Source: DATJQF01 sp035505995 (GTDB lineage Bacteria; Bacteroidota; Bacteroidia; Bacteroidales; FEN-979). Taken from it: a stretch of 9,595 nucleotides of DNA. The first letter of the stretch is position 1, and each line of letters opens with the position of its first letter. Positions 1 to 7,058 of the stretch are shown here, one piece after another. Where the stretch lies: NCBI GenBank assembly GCA_035505995.1, contig DATJQF010000214.1:1-9595 (forward strand), in the 5' to 3' direction. A model generated the notes under the pieces. That model saw only the letters and a list, made by a program, of their open reading frames with translations, did not search any database and was not told the origin of the DNA. The position numbers and the translations under genes are program-made.

Positions 1-294
1 GACCTGGTGGTGGATTTCAGGAATATCCCGGAAATGAAGAAGCTGAAGGTGCCGGTCGTGGTGGATGTCACCCATTCCCTGCAGCAGCCCAACCAGGCAA
101 CGGGCATCACCGGGGGAAGGCCGGAACTCATTGGCACGCTGGCGAGGGCCGCAGTGGCTGCCGGGGCCGACGGCATCTTCCTGGAAACGCATCCGAACCC
201 CGCCCTGGCAAAATCGGACGGGGCGAACATGCTGAAACTGGATCTGCTTGAGGAGCTTCTGACCGCCCTGGTCAGGATCCGGAAAGCGCTCTGA
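1..294 (+). CDS. kdsA: 3-deoxy-8-phosphooctulonate synthase (Kdo-8-phosphate synthase), C-terminal part
   Basis: This is the last 97 codons of KdsA; the 5' end lies outside the window (the full protein is usually about 270-280 residues). The enzyme condenses phosphoenolpyruvate with D-arabinose 5-phosphate to Kdo 8-phosphate in the cytoplasm, the first committed step towards the Kdo of lipopolysaccharide. Visible family motifs, counting from the first codon, are VVVDVTHSLQQP (about 19-30), LARAAVAAGADGIFLETHP (47-65) and a SDG motif (71-73). His24, Glu62 and Asp72 sit where the metal or substrate ligands of the TIM barrel are in known KdsA proteins. The N-terminal residue that separates metal-dependent from metal-independent KdsA (Cys versus Asn) is not in the window, so the class cannot be told. 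The reading frame is open from base 1 and ends in TGA at 292-294, directly against the stop of the convergent gene. Identification is firm. Confidence 0.95.
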   Translation, partial: DLVVDFRNIPEMKKLKVPVVVDVTHSLQQPNQATGITGGRPELIGTLARAAVAAGADGIFLETHPNPALAKSDGANMLKLDLLEELLTALVRIRKAL

Positions 295-1482
295 TCATTC
301 GACCGACATCCCGCGGATCCCGCCGGTCTCCTTGTAGAACCTGACTTTCCACCTCGAAGGCGGCAGCGAGGAGATCACTCCCAGCTGGCTGACCAGGCAC
401 TGGGTTTCCTTCTGAAGGTTCTCATCCACTTTAACGGTCACCCGGGCCAGTTCCGGGATGCGGTAGTAGAACCCATGCGCCTTGCCGGCCCCCTCCCCCC
501 GTTTCTGGTAATTAGCTACTGCGCCGGTGGTGCCCGACCGCTGCACCTTGATGGTGACGATCTTGCCCCCGGATTCATCCAGGTCGATGGCCCCTTTGCT
601 CTTCAGGAACCTGAAAATGGGCACTTCGGCATTCACCTGGTTGGGATTGGGCGTGTAGTAAAAGATAAAGCTCTCGGTCTTATGGATGCTGATCCCGGTG
701 AAGAGCTTCATATACTCTTTCAGCAGCGTCGTAAGCTGGGTATCCATATATTCCAGGGTTTCCTTGTTGTAATTCACTTCCTGGAACCCGCTTACCAGGT
801 TAAAGCGGTTGTCTTTGATCTTTGAGATGTAATCGGCTGCTTCCTTTGCCTTCTGATCGGGGGATTTCTCCACCATGGTCCGTTTCAGGTACTGGCGCTC
901 CAGCGACATCGTGTCGATATTGACCTTGCGGATGATCGTGTCCACTTTTTCAAAGAAGTTGACATCCGAGGAATAGCGGAAGATCTCGGGGAAAACGTCC
1001 TCTTCGTGGATCAGGGGAACGGTCTGCCGGGTGATGAATTTCTGCTCTTCCGTTACGGTATCTCCGGCGCCCGGGTTAGTGCCGATGATCAGGCCCGATT
1101 CCGTCAGGGCCATCATGCCTTCCTGGGTGTTCTTCGACAGCCGGCCGTTCATCTCCAGGAAATAATACTGGTCGGGGTCGGGTTGTGCCGACGTGGTGAC
1201 CTGTATATCGGCGATCTTGTATTCCACCGAATTGGCCGTCACCACATTTTTCAGTCCCAGGTATTTCTCCGCATAATCGGCATAAGGCCCCTTGTAGTTC
1301 TCCACCCGGTCGATGGTCACCTCGATCCGGATCACGGTCCTCGGGAGTGCATAGAAGATCCCTTCCCGGCCGGCGGGGGCGTTGTTATCGATATGGAAAA
1401 CATTGATCTGGCCTGTCGCCGGGAGGTTCAACAAAACCAGGGCAGCGAAAAGCAGCGGGAAGTAAATTTTTCCGTAACGCAT
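295..1482 (-). CDS. secreted DUF4831-like protein of unknown function
   Basis: The product has 395 residues. Residues 1-25 look like a Sec signal peptide: MRYGK, then a hydrophobic stretch (IYFPLLFAALVLLNL), then PATGQ. No lipobox cysteine is present, so a soluble periplasmic or surface protein is more likely than a lipoprotein. The region YKGPYADYAEKYLGL (about 63-77) followed by a PDPDQYYFLEMNGRLS stretch (101-116) resembles what I remember of DUF4831 proteins of Bacteroidetes; this is recall, not a search. No catalytic motif is evident. The start at 1482 is chosen because the frame upstream, back to an ATG at 1581, overlaps the glutamine synthetase by 80 bases and encodes a non-signal-like Trp/Cys-rich stretch. 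The gap from the glutamine synthetase stop is 19 bases, so co-transcription is likely. Function is unknown. Confidence 0.8.
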   Translation of the reverse strand: MRYGKIYFPLLFAALVLLNLPATGQINVFHIDNNAPAGREGIFYALPRTVIRIEVTIDRVENYKGPYADYAEKYLGLKNVVTANSVEYKIADIQVTTSAQPDPDQYYFLEMNGRLSKNTQEGMMALTESGLIIGTNPGAGDTVTEEQKFITRQTVPLIHEEDVFPEIFRYSSDVNFFEKVDTIIRKVNIDTMSLERQYLKRTMVEKSPDQKAKEAADYISKIKDNRFNLVSGFQEVNYNKETLEYMDTQLTTLLKEYMKLFTGISIHKTESFIFYYTPNPNQVNAEVPIFRFLKSKGAIDLDESGGKIVTIKVQRSGTTGAVANYQKRGEGAGKAHGFYYRIPELARVTVKVDENLQKETQCLVSQLGVISSLPPSRWKVRFYKETGGIRGMSVE

Positions 1483-1501
1483 GGGAATCAGATTTAAGTT
1501 A

Positions 1502-3691
1502 CTACTTGATAAAAAGCAGCTCCCGGTATTTCGGCAGGGGCCACAGCTCATCATCCACCAGCAATTCCAGCTTGTCGGCATGATACCGGATCTTGTCGAA
1601 ATAGGGCTTCACATTGTTGCAGTAGGCATAGGCCTTTTCCTCGCAGCCGGTGAGCTTGTTCGCCACCTTCCTCGCATCCAGCATCTCCTTTACATAGCTT
1701 TTCATCTGGGAGACATGCTCCGAGATCTCCGTGATGGTGTCGATCTGGTTTTGCGACAGCTTGCCGTAAGTTTTCAGGTCCAGCACCTGTTTCAGTCCCT
1801 TCACATTCTCGATCAGGGCATTCTGGTACCGGATCGCGATCGGGATAATATGGTTCGTGGCCAGGTCTCCCAGCACCCTCGATTCGATCTGAAGCTTCTT
1901 GGCATAGTTCTCCAGCTTGATCTCATGCCGGGCATGAAGCTCCCGGTGATTCAGCACATCATTACGCTCAAACAACGCCGTGGTCTTTTCCGACACATAG
2001 GCCTCCAGCGCGGAGGGGGTATTCGTGAAGTTGGACAACCCTCTCCGGGCCGCTTCCTTCAGCCAGTCCTGGCTGTAATTGTTTCCCTCGAACCGGATAT
2101 CCTTCGATTCATGGATATACCGCTTCAGCACCTGGAAGATGGCATCCTCCCGTTTCACCTTTGTTTTCATCAGCTTCTCCACTTCCTGCCGGAATTTCGT
2201 CAGCTGGTCGGCTACGATCAGGTTCAGCACGATCATGGCCGGGGCGCAGGTTTGCGAAGATCCCACCGCACGGAATTCAAATTTATTCCCGGTGAAGGCA
2301 AAGGGGGAAGTCCGGTTCCGGTCGGTATTGTCCAGGAGGATCTCCGGGATTTTCGGCAGGTGAACCAGCCGGTCTGATTCTTCATTGCTGCCCAACCGGA
2401 TCTTTTTCCTGCTTTTCTCGATCAGGTCGAGCAGCTGGGTGAGCCGGGAACCGATGAAGACGGAGATGATCGCCGGGGGCGCTTCATTGGCTCCGAGCCG
2501 GTGATCATTCCCGGGGGACGCAATGATCGACCGGATCAGGTCGTCATGCTCATGGACTGCCTTGACAATATTCACGAGGAAAGTCAGGAAGCGCAGGTTC
2601 GACTCCGGGGTCTTTCCGGGCGACAGCAGGTTTTCGCGGGTATTGGTCATCAGCGACCAGTTATTATGCTTTCCCGATCCGTTCACGCCCTGGTAGGGCT
2701 TTTCGTGGAGCAGCACCGTGAAATCATGCTTCTTGGCCACCTTGTCCATGATATGCATCACGAGCTGGTTGTGATCCACCGAAAGGTTGGCTTCCTCGAA
2801 CATCGGGGCGCACTCGAACTGGTTCGGGGCTACTTCGTTATGGCGGGTCCTTACCGGGATCCCCAGCCGGTGGGCTTCCAGCTCGAATTCATCCATGAAA
2901 GCGATGACCCGCTGCGGGATCGTGCCGAAATAATGATCCTCGAGCTGCTGGTCCTTGGCGGAGGCGTGTCCGAAGAGGGTCCTGCCGGTGAGCACCAGGT
3001 CGGGACGGGCCATGTACAGCGCGGTATCGACCAGGAAATATTCCTGCTCCCAGCCGAGGGTGGCGACCACTTTGGTGACGTCTTTTTCGAAATACCGGCA
3101 TACTTCAACGGCGGCTTTATCGATTGAATTGAGCGCCTTCAGCAGAGGCGTCTTGTAGTCGAGGGCCTCCCCGGTGAAGGAGACGAAGATCGAGGGGATG
3201 CAGAGCGTCCGGTCCATGATGAACACGGGCGAAGTGGGGTCCCAGGCGGTGTATCCGCGGGCTTCGAAGGTGCTCCGGATGCCGCCGCTCGGGAAGCTGG
3301 ACGCATCCGGCTCCTGCTGGGTGAGCTCGCTTCCGCGGAAATTCTCGATCCCTTTCCCGCCTTCCACCGGCATGAGGAAGGCATCGTGCTTTTCGGCCGT
3401 ACTCCCGGTAAGCGGCAGGAACCAGTGCGTGTAATGGGTGGCGCCTTTGCTGAGCGCCCAGGCCTTCAGACCGGCTGCCACCTGGTCGGCGATCCTCCGG
3501 TTGATCTTCTCTCCCTTCTCGATCGAATTCATGACCTGCTGGAAAGCTTCTTCGGTAAGGTATTCCTTCATGGCTGCCCGGTTGAACGTGAGCTCGCCGA
3601 AATATTCCGAAGCTTTGACGTCCGGGAAGCGGACCTCCAGCGGGCGGCGGGAGAGCGTCATCTCCACTGCCTTGAAACGCATGTTTTCCAT
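1502..3691 (-). CDS. glnN: type III glutamine synthetase (GSIII)
   Basis: This 729-residue protein has the length and motifs of the large GSIII class found in Bacteroidetes, cyanobacteria and others. It makes glutamine from glutamate, ammonia and ATP in the cytoplasm; known members are dodecamers. Landmarks are an N-terminal domain beginning MENMRFKAVE, the Glu-rich catalytic region GWEQEYFL (213-220), RHNEVAPNQFECAPMFEEAN (283-302), the substrate/ATP loop HEKPYQGVNGSGKHNNWSL (329-347), and ASPGNDHRLGANEAPPAIIS (391-410) with the ammonia/glutamate-site Arg and Glu. FTGNKFEFRAVGSS (466-479) is the C-terminal active-site segment, followed by a long helical tail typical of GSIII. The ATG at 3691-3689 shares one base with the TGA of the upstream symporter gene (TGATG), consistent with translational coupling. 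A -7 box inside the end of the symporter gene (3732-3739) could also give it its own transcript. No truncation or missing key residue was seen. Confidence 0.97.
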   Translation of the reverse strand: MENMRFKAVEMTLSRRPLEVRFPDVKASEYFGELTFNRAAMKEYLTEEAFQQVMNSIEKGEKINRRIADQVAAGLKAWALSKGATHYTHWFLPLTGSTAEKHDAFLMPVEGGKGIENFRGSELTQQEPDASSFPSGGIRSTFEARGYTAWDPTSPVFIMDRTLCIPSIFVSFTGEALDYKTPLLKALNSIDKAAVEVCRYFEKDVTKVVATLGWEQEYFLVDTALYMARPDLVLTGRTLFGHASAKDQQLEDHYFGTIPQRVIAFMDEFELEAHRLGIPVRTRHNEVAPNQFECAPMFEEANLSVDHNQLVMHIMDKVAKKHDFTVLLHEKPYQGVNGSGKHNNWSLMTNTRENLLSPGKTPESNLRFLTFLVNIVKAVHEHDDLIRSIIASPGNDHRLGANEAPPAIISVFIGSRLTQLLDLIEKSRKKIRLGSNEESDRLVHLPKIPEILLDNTDRNRTSPFAFTGNKFEFRAVGSSQTCAPAMIVLNLIVADQLTKFRQEVEKLMKTKVKREDAIFQVLKRYIHESKDIRFEGNNYSQDWLKEAARRGLSNFTNTPSALEAYVSEKTTALFERNDVLNHRELHARHEIKLENYAKKLQIESRVLGDLATNHIIPIAIRYQNALIENVKGLKQVLDLKTYGKLSQNQIDTITEISEHVSQMKSYVKEMLDARKVANKLTGCEEKAYAYCNNVKPYFDKIRYHADKLELLVDDELWPLPKYRELLFIK

Positions 3692-5148
3692 CAGCTTTTC
3701 TGTTTATTCTGTCTTATTAGAAGGAGTCCGACAAAAGTAATAATTCCATTCAAAATCAGAAGTTCAAACCCGAACTTATAGCCGTTGAAAAGATTTACGG
3801 AATACTTGCTCAGCAGAAAGCAGATCACCGGCGACAGGACCGCCACCACCGGCACCCATCGGTCCCTGGGACGGTACCGGGTGAACAGGCCGAAGGCGAA
3901 AAGCCCCAGCAAAGGTCCGTAAGTATATCCTGCAATGGTGAACAGCTTGTCGATCACCGCCTGCTCGTTGATCGCACGGAATATCACGATCACCACCAGC
4001 AGGATAAACGCAAAGCTGAAATGCACCTTATACCGGGTCCGTCGTTTCTCCTTTTCATCCAGTTCCGGCTTTTTATTGATCCCCAGGAAATCAATGCTGA
4101 AGGAAGTGGTTAGGGAGGTCAGGGCCCCGTCGGCGCTCGGGTAGGCCGCCGAGATCAGCCCAATGAGGAAGATCAGGCCGGCAACCGGTCCCAGGTGGTT
4201 GATGGCCAGCGTCGGGAAAAGGTCATCGGTCCGGGGCGGAACCGCAAGACCGGTCCTTTCCGAAAAGATATAGAGGATCGCACCCAGGAAAAGAAACAGG
4301 AAATTCACGAACACCATGATGAAGCTGAAGGTGAACATATTTTTCTGTGCATCCTTCAGACTGCGGCAGCTCAGGTTCTTCTGCATCATCTCCTGGTCGA
4401 GCCCGGTCATCACAATGGCGATAAAGACCCCGCTGAAGAACTGCTTCAGCAGGAACCGGCGGTCGTGCCAGTCCGTAAAGACCATTTTGGAATAGCTGCT
4501 GTTGAAGACATCATGGAACAAGGCCGGGAACCCGGTCCCGAGATTCTTTGTAATAAAGTAGATGCTGAACACCAGTGCGAGGAGCATGAAGGTGGTCTGG
4601 ATGGTATCGGTCCAGATGATCGTCCGGATCCCTCCCTTGAAGGTGTAAAGCAGGATCAGCACGATGAAGATCAGGACCGTCAGCCAGAACGGGATCTTCC
4701 AGGCATCGAATACGAAAACCTGCAGGACATTTACCACGAGGAACATCCGGAAGGATGCCCCGACGACCCTCGAGAGGATGAAGTAAAACGAACCGGTCTT
4801 ATACGACCAAAACCCGAAGCGGCCTTCCAGGTAGGTATAGATGGAGGTCAGGTTGAGCCGGTAATAGAGCGGCATCAGCACGAGGGCGATCACAAAGTAG
4901 CCGATCAGGTACCCGAACACCACCAGCATATAAGAGAATTGCGTGGCACCGACCCAGCCGGGGATCGACATGAAAGTCACCCCCGACATGGAAGCGCCGA
5001 TCATCCCGTATGCCACCACGAACCATGGGGAAGCCTTGTTCCCGATGAAGAAAGTCCGGCTGGTAGCCCTTCTCGCCGTGATCCAGGTGACCAGGAAAAG
5101 AAGAAGAGTGTAACAAAGGAAAGTGAGAAATATGGAGGAGGGATGCAT
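3691..5148 (-). CDS. sodium:solute symporter family (SSS/SLC5) transporter, substrate unknown
   Basis: This is a 485-residue inner-membrane protein with about 13 hydrophobic segments, the usual SSS topology. Family marks, numbered from the GTG one codon upstream, include FFIGNKASPWFVVAYGMIGA near the N terminus (34-53) and FKGGIRTIIWTDTIQTTFML (171-190), the SSS signature region. GLDQEMMQKNLSCRSLKDAQ (250-269) matches the DQ...Q.....S...A loop. ISAAYPSADGALTSLTTS (333-350) is the serine/threonine-rich segment that in SSS proteins forms the Na+ site. Members move sugars, amino acids, sialic acids, iodide or other anions with Na+; sequence alone does not tell the substrate here. The frame can start at GTG 5151 or ATG 5148; I prefer the ATG. 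It lies 21 bases after gmhB, and its TGA overlaps the glutamine synthetase ATG by one base. That context hints at a nitrogen-related solute, but this is only inference. Confidence 0.9.
   Translation of the reverse strand: MHPSSIFLTFLCYTLLLFLVTWITARRATSRTFFIGNKASPWFVVAYGMIGASMSGVTFMSIPGWVGATQFSYMLVVFGYLIGYFVIALVLMPLYYRLNLTSIYTYLEGRFGFWSYKTGSFYFILSRVVGASFRMFLVVNVLQVFVFDAWKIPFWLTVLIFIVLILLYTFKGGIRTIIWTDTIQTTFMLLALVFSIYFITKNLGTGFPALFHDVFNSSYSKMVFTDWHDRRFLLKQFFSGVFIAIVMTGLDQEMMQKNLSCRSLKDAQKNMFTFSFIMVFVNFLFLFLGAILYIFSERTGLAVPPRTDDLFPTLAINHLGPVAGLIFLIGLISAAYPSADGALTSLTTSFSIDFLGINKKPELDEKEKRRTRYKVHFSFAFILLVVIVIFRAINEQAVIDKLFTIAGYTYGPLLGLFAFGLFTRYRPRDRWVPVVAVLSPVICFLLSKYSVNLFNGYKFGFELLILNGIITFVGLLLIRQNKQKS
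3732..3739 (-). promoter_or_regulatory. possible Bacteroidota -7 promoter box for the glutamine synthetase gene
   Basis: Read on the minus strand this is TACTTTTG, a full match to TAnnTTTG, the -7 element of the primary sigma factor in Bacteroidota. It lies in the AT-rich 3' end of the symporter gene. A start point about 7 bases downstream would leave a leader of roughly 35 bases before the ATG at 3691. TTTG occurs upstream on the minus strand at 3754-3751 and 3768-3765, but the spacers (11 and 25 bases) are not the preferred length, so the -33 element is weak or absent. Confidence 0.4.
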
Positions 5149-5169
5149 CACTCAGGGGATTGGGCCGGG

Positions 5170-5727
5170 TCATTCCGTGGATAGCTCCGGTAACGCCCGG
5201 GCGAAGGTGATCAGGTCGGGGAATACATAATCCGCCAGTGAAGGATCATTCAGGGCGCCGGCGGGATCCCCGGTGATCAGCACGGTGGTCATCTTCATCC
5301 TTCTCCCGAAATGCATATCCGATTCCGAATCGCCGGCCATCACGGAACGGCGGAAGTCGATGCCGGGAAAATCCCTGCCGGCATGGTCCGCCATGCCGGT
5401 ATTCGGCTTGCGATAGTGCGAATTCTCTTCCGCCCGGAAAGGACTGTGATAGATCCGGTCGATGCGGCCGCCTGCCTTGGTTATATGTTCCGTCATTTTC
5501 CGGTGCACCTCCTCCAGGTCCGCTTCCGTCATGATCCCCTTCCCGATCCCCTGCTGGTTACTGACGACCAGGACCCTTCCGAAGGTTTGCGAAAGGAGCT
5601 TGATGGCTTCCGGGGCATGGCGGATGAACTCAAACTCCTCCCATTTCCGGACATAGCCCCCGGGGATCCTTTTATTGATCACCCCGTCACGGTCCAGGAA
5701 CAGCGTCCAGCTCTTGTCAATCTTCAT
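5170..5727 (-). CDS. gmhB: D-glycero-D-manno-heptose 1,7-bisphosphate 7-phosphatase (HAD family)
   Basis: This 185-residue cytoplasmic HAD phosphatase removes the 7-phosphate from heptose 1,7-bisphosphate. All HAD motifs are present: LDRDGVIN (nucleophile Asp12, general acid Asp14), VVSNQQGIGKG (Ser56-Asn57), RKPNTGM (Lys107) and AGDSESDM (Asp133, Asp137). The family's usual Cys/His zinc-binding loop before RKP is missing: the segment YHSPFRAEENSHYRKP (93-108) has no cysteine at all. Because the neighbours are HddA and HddC, the alpha anomer is the expected substrate. The start ATG at 5727 overlaps the end of hddC by 11 bases, which indicates tight coupling, and the symporter follows after about 21 bases. 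A histidinol-phosphate phosphatase role is the main alternative, since the families are close, but no his gene is nearby. Confidence 0.88.
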   Translation of the reverse strand: MKIDKSWTLFLDRDGVINKRIPGGYVRKWEEFEFIRHAPEAIKLLSQTFGRVLVVSNQQGIGKGIMTEADLEEVHRKMTEHITKAGGRIDRIYHSPFRAEENSHYRKPNTGMADHAGRDFPGIDFRRSVMAGDSESDMHFGRRMKMTTVLITGDPAGALNDPSLADYVFPDLITFARALPELSTE

Positions 5728-6418
5728 AAAACCTGAATTGATCCTGCGCCCTCAGATAATCCTCCGGAATCCCGATATCGAGGAAATAGCCTTTCAGCGG
5801 ATGGCCGTAAAACAATTTTTCCGGGTAGAGCTTCTCAAAGCAATCCTTTTCGATGGAAAATTTACCCGAAAAACCTTGCTGCAACAGGAAATCCTTCCGG
5901 AAGACATACACGCCCGCATTGATATATCCGGGGGCGGCCTCCTCCCCTTTCTCCACAAACCCGGTGATGCGATGCTGTCCGTCCAGCAGGACCGATCCGT
6001 ACCGGGAGCAGTCCTCCATATATTTCAGCGCAAGGGTAACGTCGGCGTGATTGAACTGGTGGATATTCGTCAGGCTGTGGAGGTCGATCCGGAACATGCT
6101 GTCGCCGTTCAGCACCAGCACCTGTTCGGTCACCGCAAGCTTCATGGCGTTCAGGATGCCGCCGCCGGTTCCCAGGGGTTCCTCTTCCGTCGCGTAAAGG
6201 ATCGGCAGATGGTGAAATTGTTCATTGAAATACGCCCGGATGGTTTCCTGGCGGTAACCGACTGCCAGGATCACCCTGGTGACATCCTGGCCGGTCAGGT
6301 AATTGAGCAGGTATTCAAGAAAGGGCTTTTGATTCACCGGCGCCATCGATTTCGGGACATCGCTCACCAGGGGTTGTAACCGGGTACCCAGGCCGCCGGC
6401 CAGTATGATGGCATCCAC
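5717..6418 (-). CDS. hddC: D-glycero-alpha-D-manno-heptose 1-phosphate guanylyltransferase
   Basis: This 233-residue nucleotidyltransferase has the Rossmann-like fold of sugar-phosphate nucleotidyltransferases. It has the signature LAGGLGTRLQPL (6-17), VPKSMAPVNQKPFLEYLL (21-38) with the conserved Lys23, the substrate-binding loop EEPLGTGGGI (79-88), LNGDSMF (103-109) with the metal ligand Asp106, INAGVYVF (166-173) and FLDIGIPEDY (212-221) with the second metal-site Asp214. HddC transfers GMP from GTP to heptose 1-phosphate, giving GDP-D-glycero-alpha-D-manno-heptose. A mannose-1-phosphate or glucose-1-phosphate transferase has the same motifs, so the assignment depends on the neighbours gmhA, gmhB and hddA. 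It begins 5 bases after the gmhA stop and overlaps gmhB by 11 bases. The guanylyl specificity is inferred, not read from the sequence. Confidence 0.85.
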   Translation of the reverse strand: MDAIILAGGLGTRLQPLVSDVPKSMAPVNQKPFLEYLLNYLTGQDVTRVILAVGYRQETIRAYFNEQFHHLPILYATEEEPLGTGGGILNAMKLAVTEQVLVLNGDSMFRIDLHSLTNIHQFNHADVTLALKYMEDCSRYGSVLLDGQHRITGFVEKGEEAAPGYINAGVYVFRKDFLLQQGFSGKFSIEKDCFEKLYPEKLFYGHPLKGYFLDIGIPEDYLRAQDQFRFYED

Positions 6419-6423
6419 AGGGT

Positions 6424-6999
6424 TCAGCTTTTGGGAAAGAGGGTGGATTCGATCCGGTCGCAGATGATATGACCGATCATGATATGGGATTCCTGGATCC
6501 GTGGGGTATCGGCCGAGGGAACCCGGATCAGGTAGTCGCAGATCGATTTCATCCGTCCCCCGGAAGATCCGGTCAACCCCACAGTGATCAGACCCATCTC
6601 TTCCGCTGTTTTCAGGGCTTTCAGAATATTGGGCGAATTTCCCGAGGTTGAGATCGCGATCAGGACGTCGCGCTCCCTGCCGATCCCCCTGAGGATCCTC
6701 GAATAGACTTCCTCAAAGGAATAATCGTTGGCTACCGCGGTGAGGTAAGAGGTATTGACATGCAGGGCCTCGGCAGGCAGCGGGGGCCGGTCGTAATGGT
6801 ACCTACCCGACAGCTCGGCGGCCAGGTGCTGGGCATCCGCCGCGCTTCCGCCATTCCCGCAAAACAGCAGCTTATTCCCCGCGCACAAGGCTTCTATGCA
6901 GGCATGCGCCACATTGCCGATCTCTTCTACCAGGCTGTCGTCGGAAAGGATCCGCTGCTTCGTTTCAATGGAGGCCTGAATGGATTCGTAAATATTCAT
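6424..6999 (-). CDS. gmhA: sedoheptulose 7-phosphate isomerase (phosphoheptose isomerase)
   Basis: This 191-residue SIS-domain enzyme converts sedoheptulose 7-phosphate to D-glycero-D-manno-heptose 7-phosphate, the first step of heptose synthesis. The motifs are LLFCGNGGSAADAQHLAAEL (45-64), VANDYSFEEVYSR (89-101), ISTSGNSPNILKAL (116-129) and RIQESHIMIGHII (167-179). His58, Glu62, Gln169 and His177 line up with the zinc ligands known for GmhA. The frame runs back to an ATG at 7029, but I choose the ATG at 6999. It gives MNIYESIQASIE, matching the N terminus of known GmhA, and the longer version would run across a -7 promoter box at 7017-7024. The nitroreductase gene ends 59 bases upstream. 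No Shine-Dalgarno sequence is seen. Identification is firm. Confidence 0.94.
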   Translation of the reverse strand: MNIYESIQASIETKQRILSDDSLVEEIGNVAHACIEALCAGNKLLFCGNGGSAADAQHLAAELSGRYHYDRPPLPAEALHVNTSYLTAVANDYSFEEVYSRILRGIGRERDVLIAISTSGNSPNILKALKTAEEMGLITVGLTGSSGGRMKSICDYLIRVPSADTPRIQESHIMIGHIICDRIESTLFPKS

Positions 7000-7016
7000 A
7001 TTATAGCATTTACTCG

Positions 7017-7024
7017 CAAATATA
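7017..7024 (-). promoter_or_regulatory. possible Bacteroidota -7 promoter box in front of gmhA
   Basis: The minus-strand sequence is TATATTTG, a full match to TAnnTTTG. A transcript starting about 7 bases downstream would have a leader of only about 10 bases before the chosen gmhA ATG at 6999. No clear TTTG -33 element lies at the usual distance. If real, it lets gmhA-hddC-gmhB be transcribed separately from hddA and the nitroreductase gene, and it rules against the ATG at 7029. Confidence 0.4.
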
Positions 7025-7058
7025 CTCAATCTGGCGGGGAAGGGATAATGAACGCCCT

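Noticed and set aside
1483..1581. Upstream extension of the DUF4831-like protein to an ATG at 1581
   Set aside because: The extra 33 residues overlap the glutamine synthetase coding region and would bury a good signal peptide inside the protein.
1481..2377. Plus-strand open frame of 298 codons opposite the glutamine synthetase gene
   Set aside because: It is antisense to a well-conserved gene and shows no family motif, so it is a shadow frame.
4195..5184. Long plus-strand open frame (329 codons) opposite the symporter gene
   Set aside because: It is fully antisense to a clear membrane transporter, its translation is rich in Glu/Asp/His/Arg without any recognisable domain, and it is the usual by-product of codon bias in GC-rich DNA.
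7000..7005. Minus-strand TATAAT directly before the gmhA ATG as a sigma70-type -10 box
   Set aside because: It touches the start codon, leaving no leader, and Bacteroidota use TAnnTTTG instead; a match to that lies at 7017-7024.
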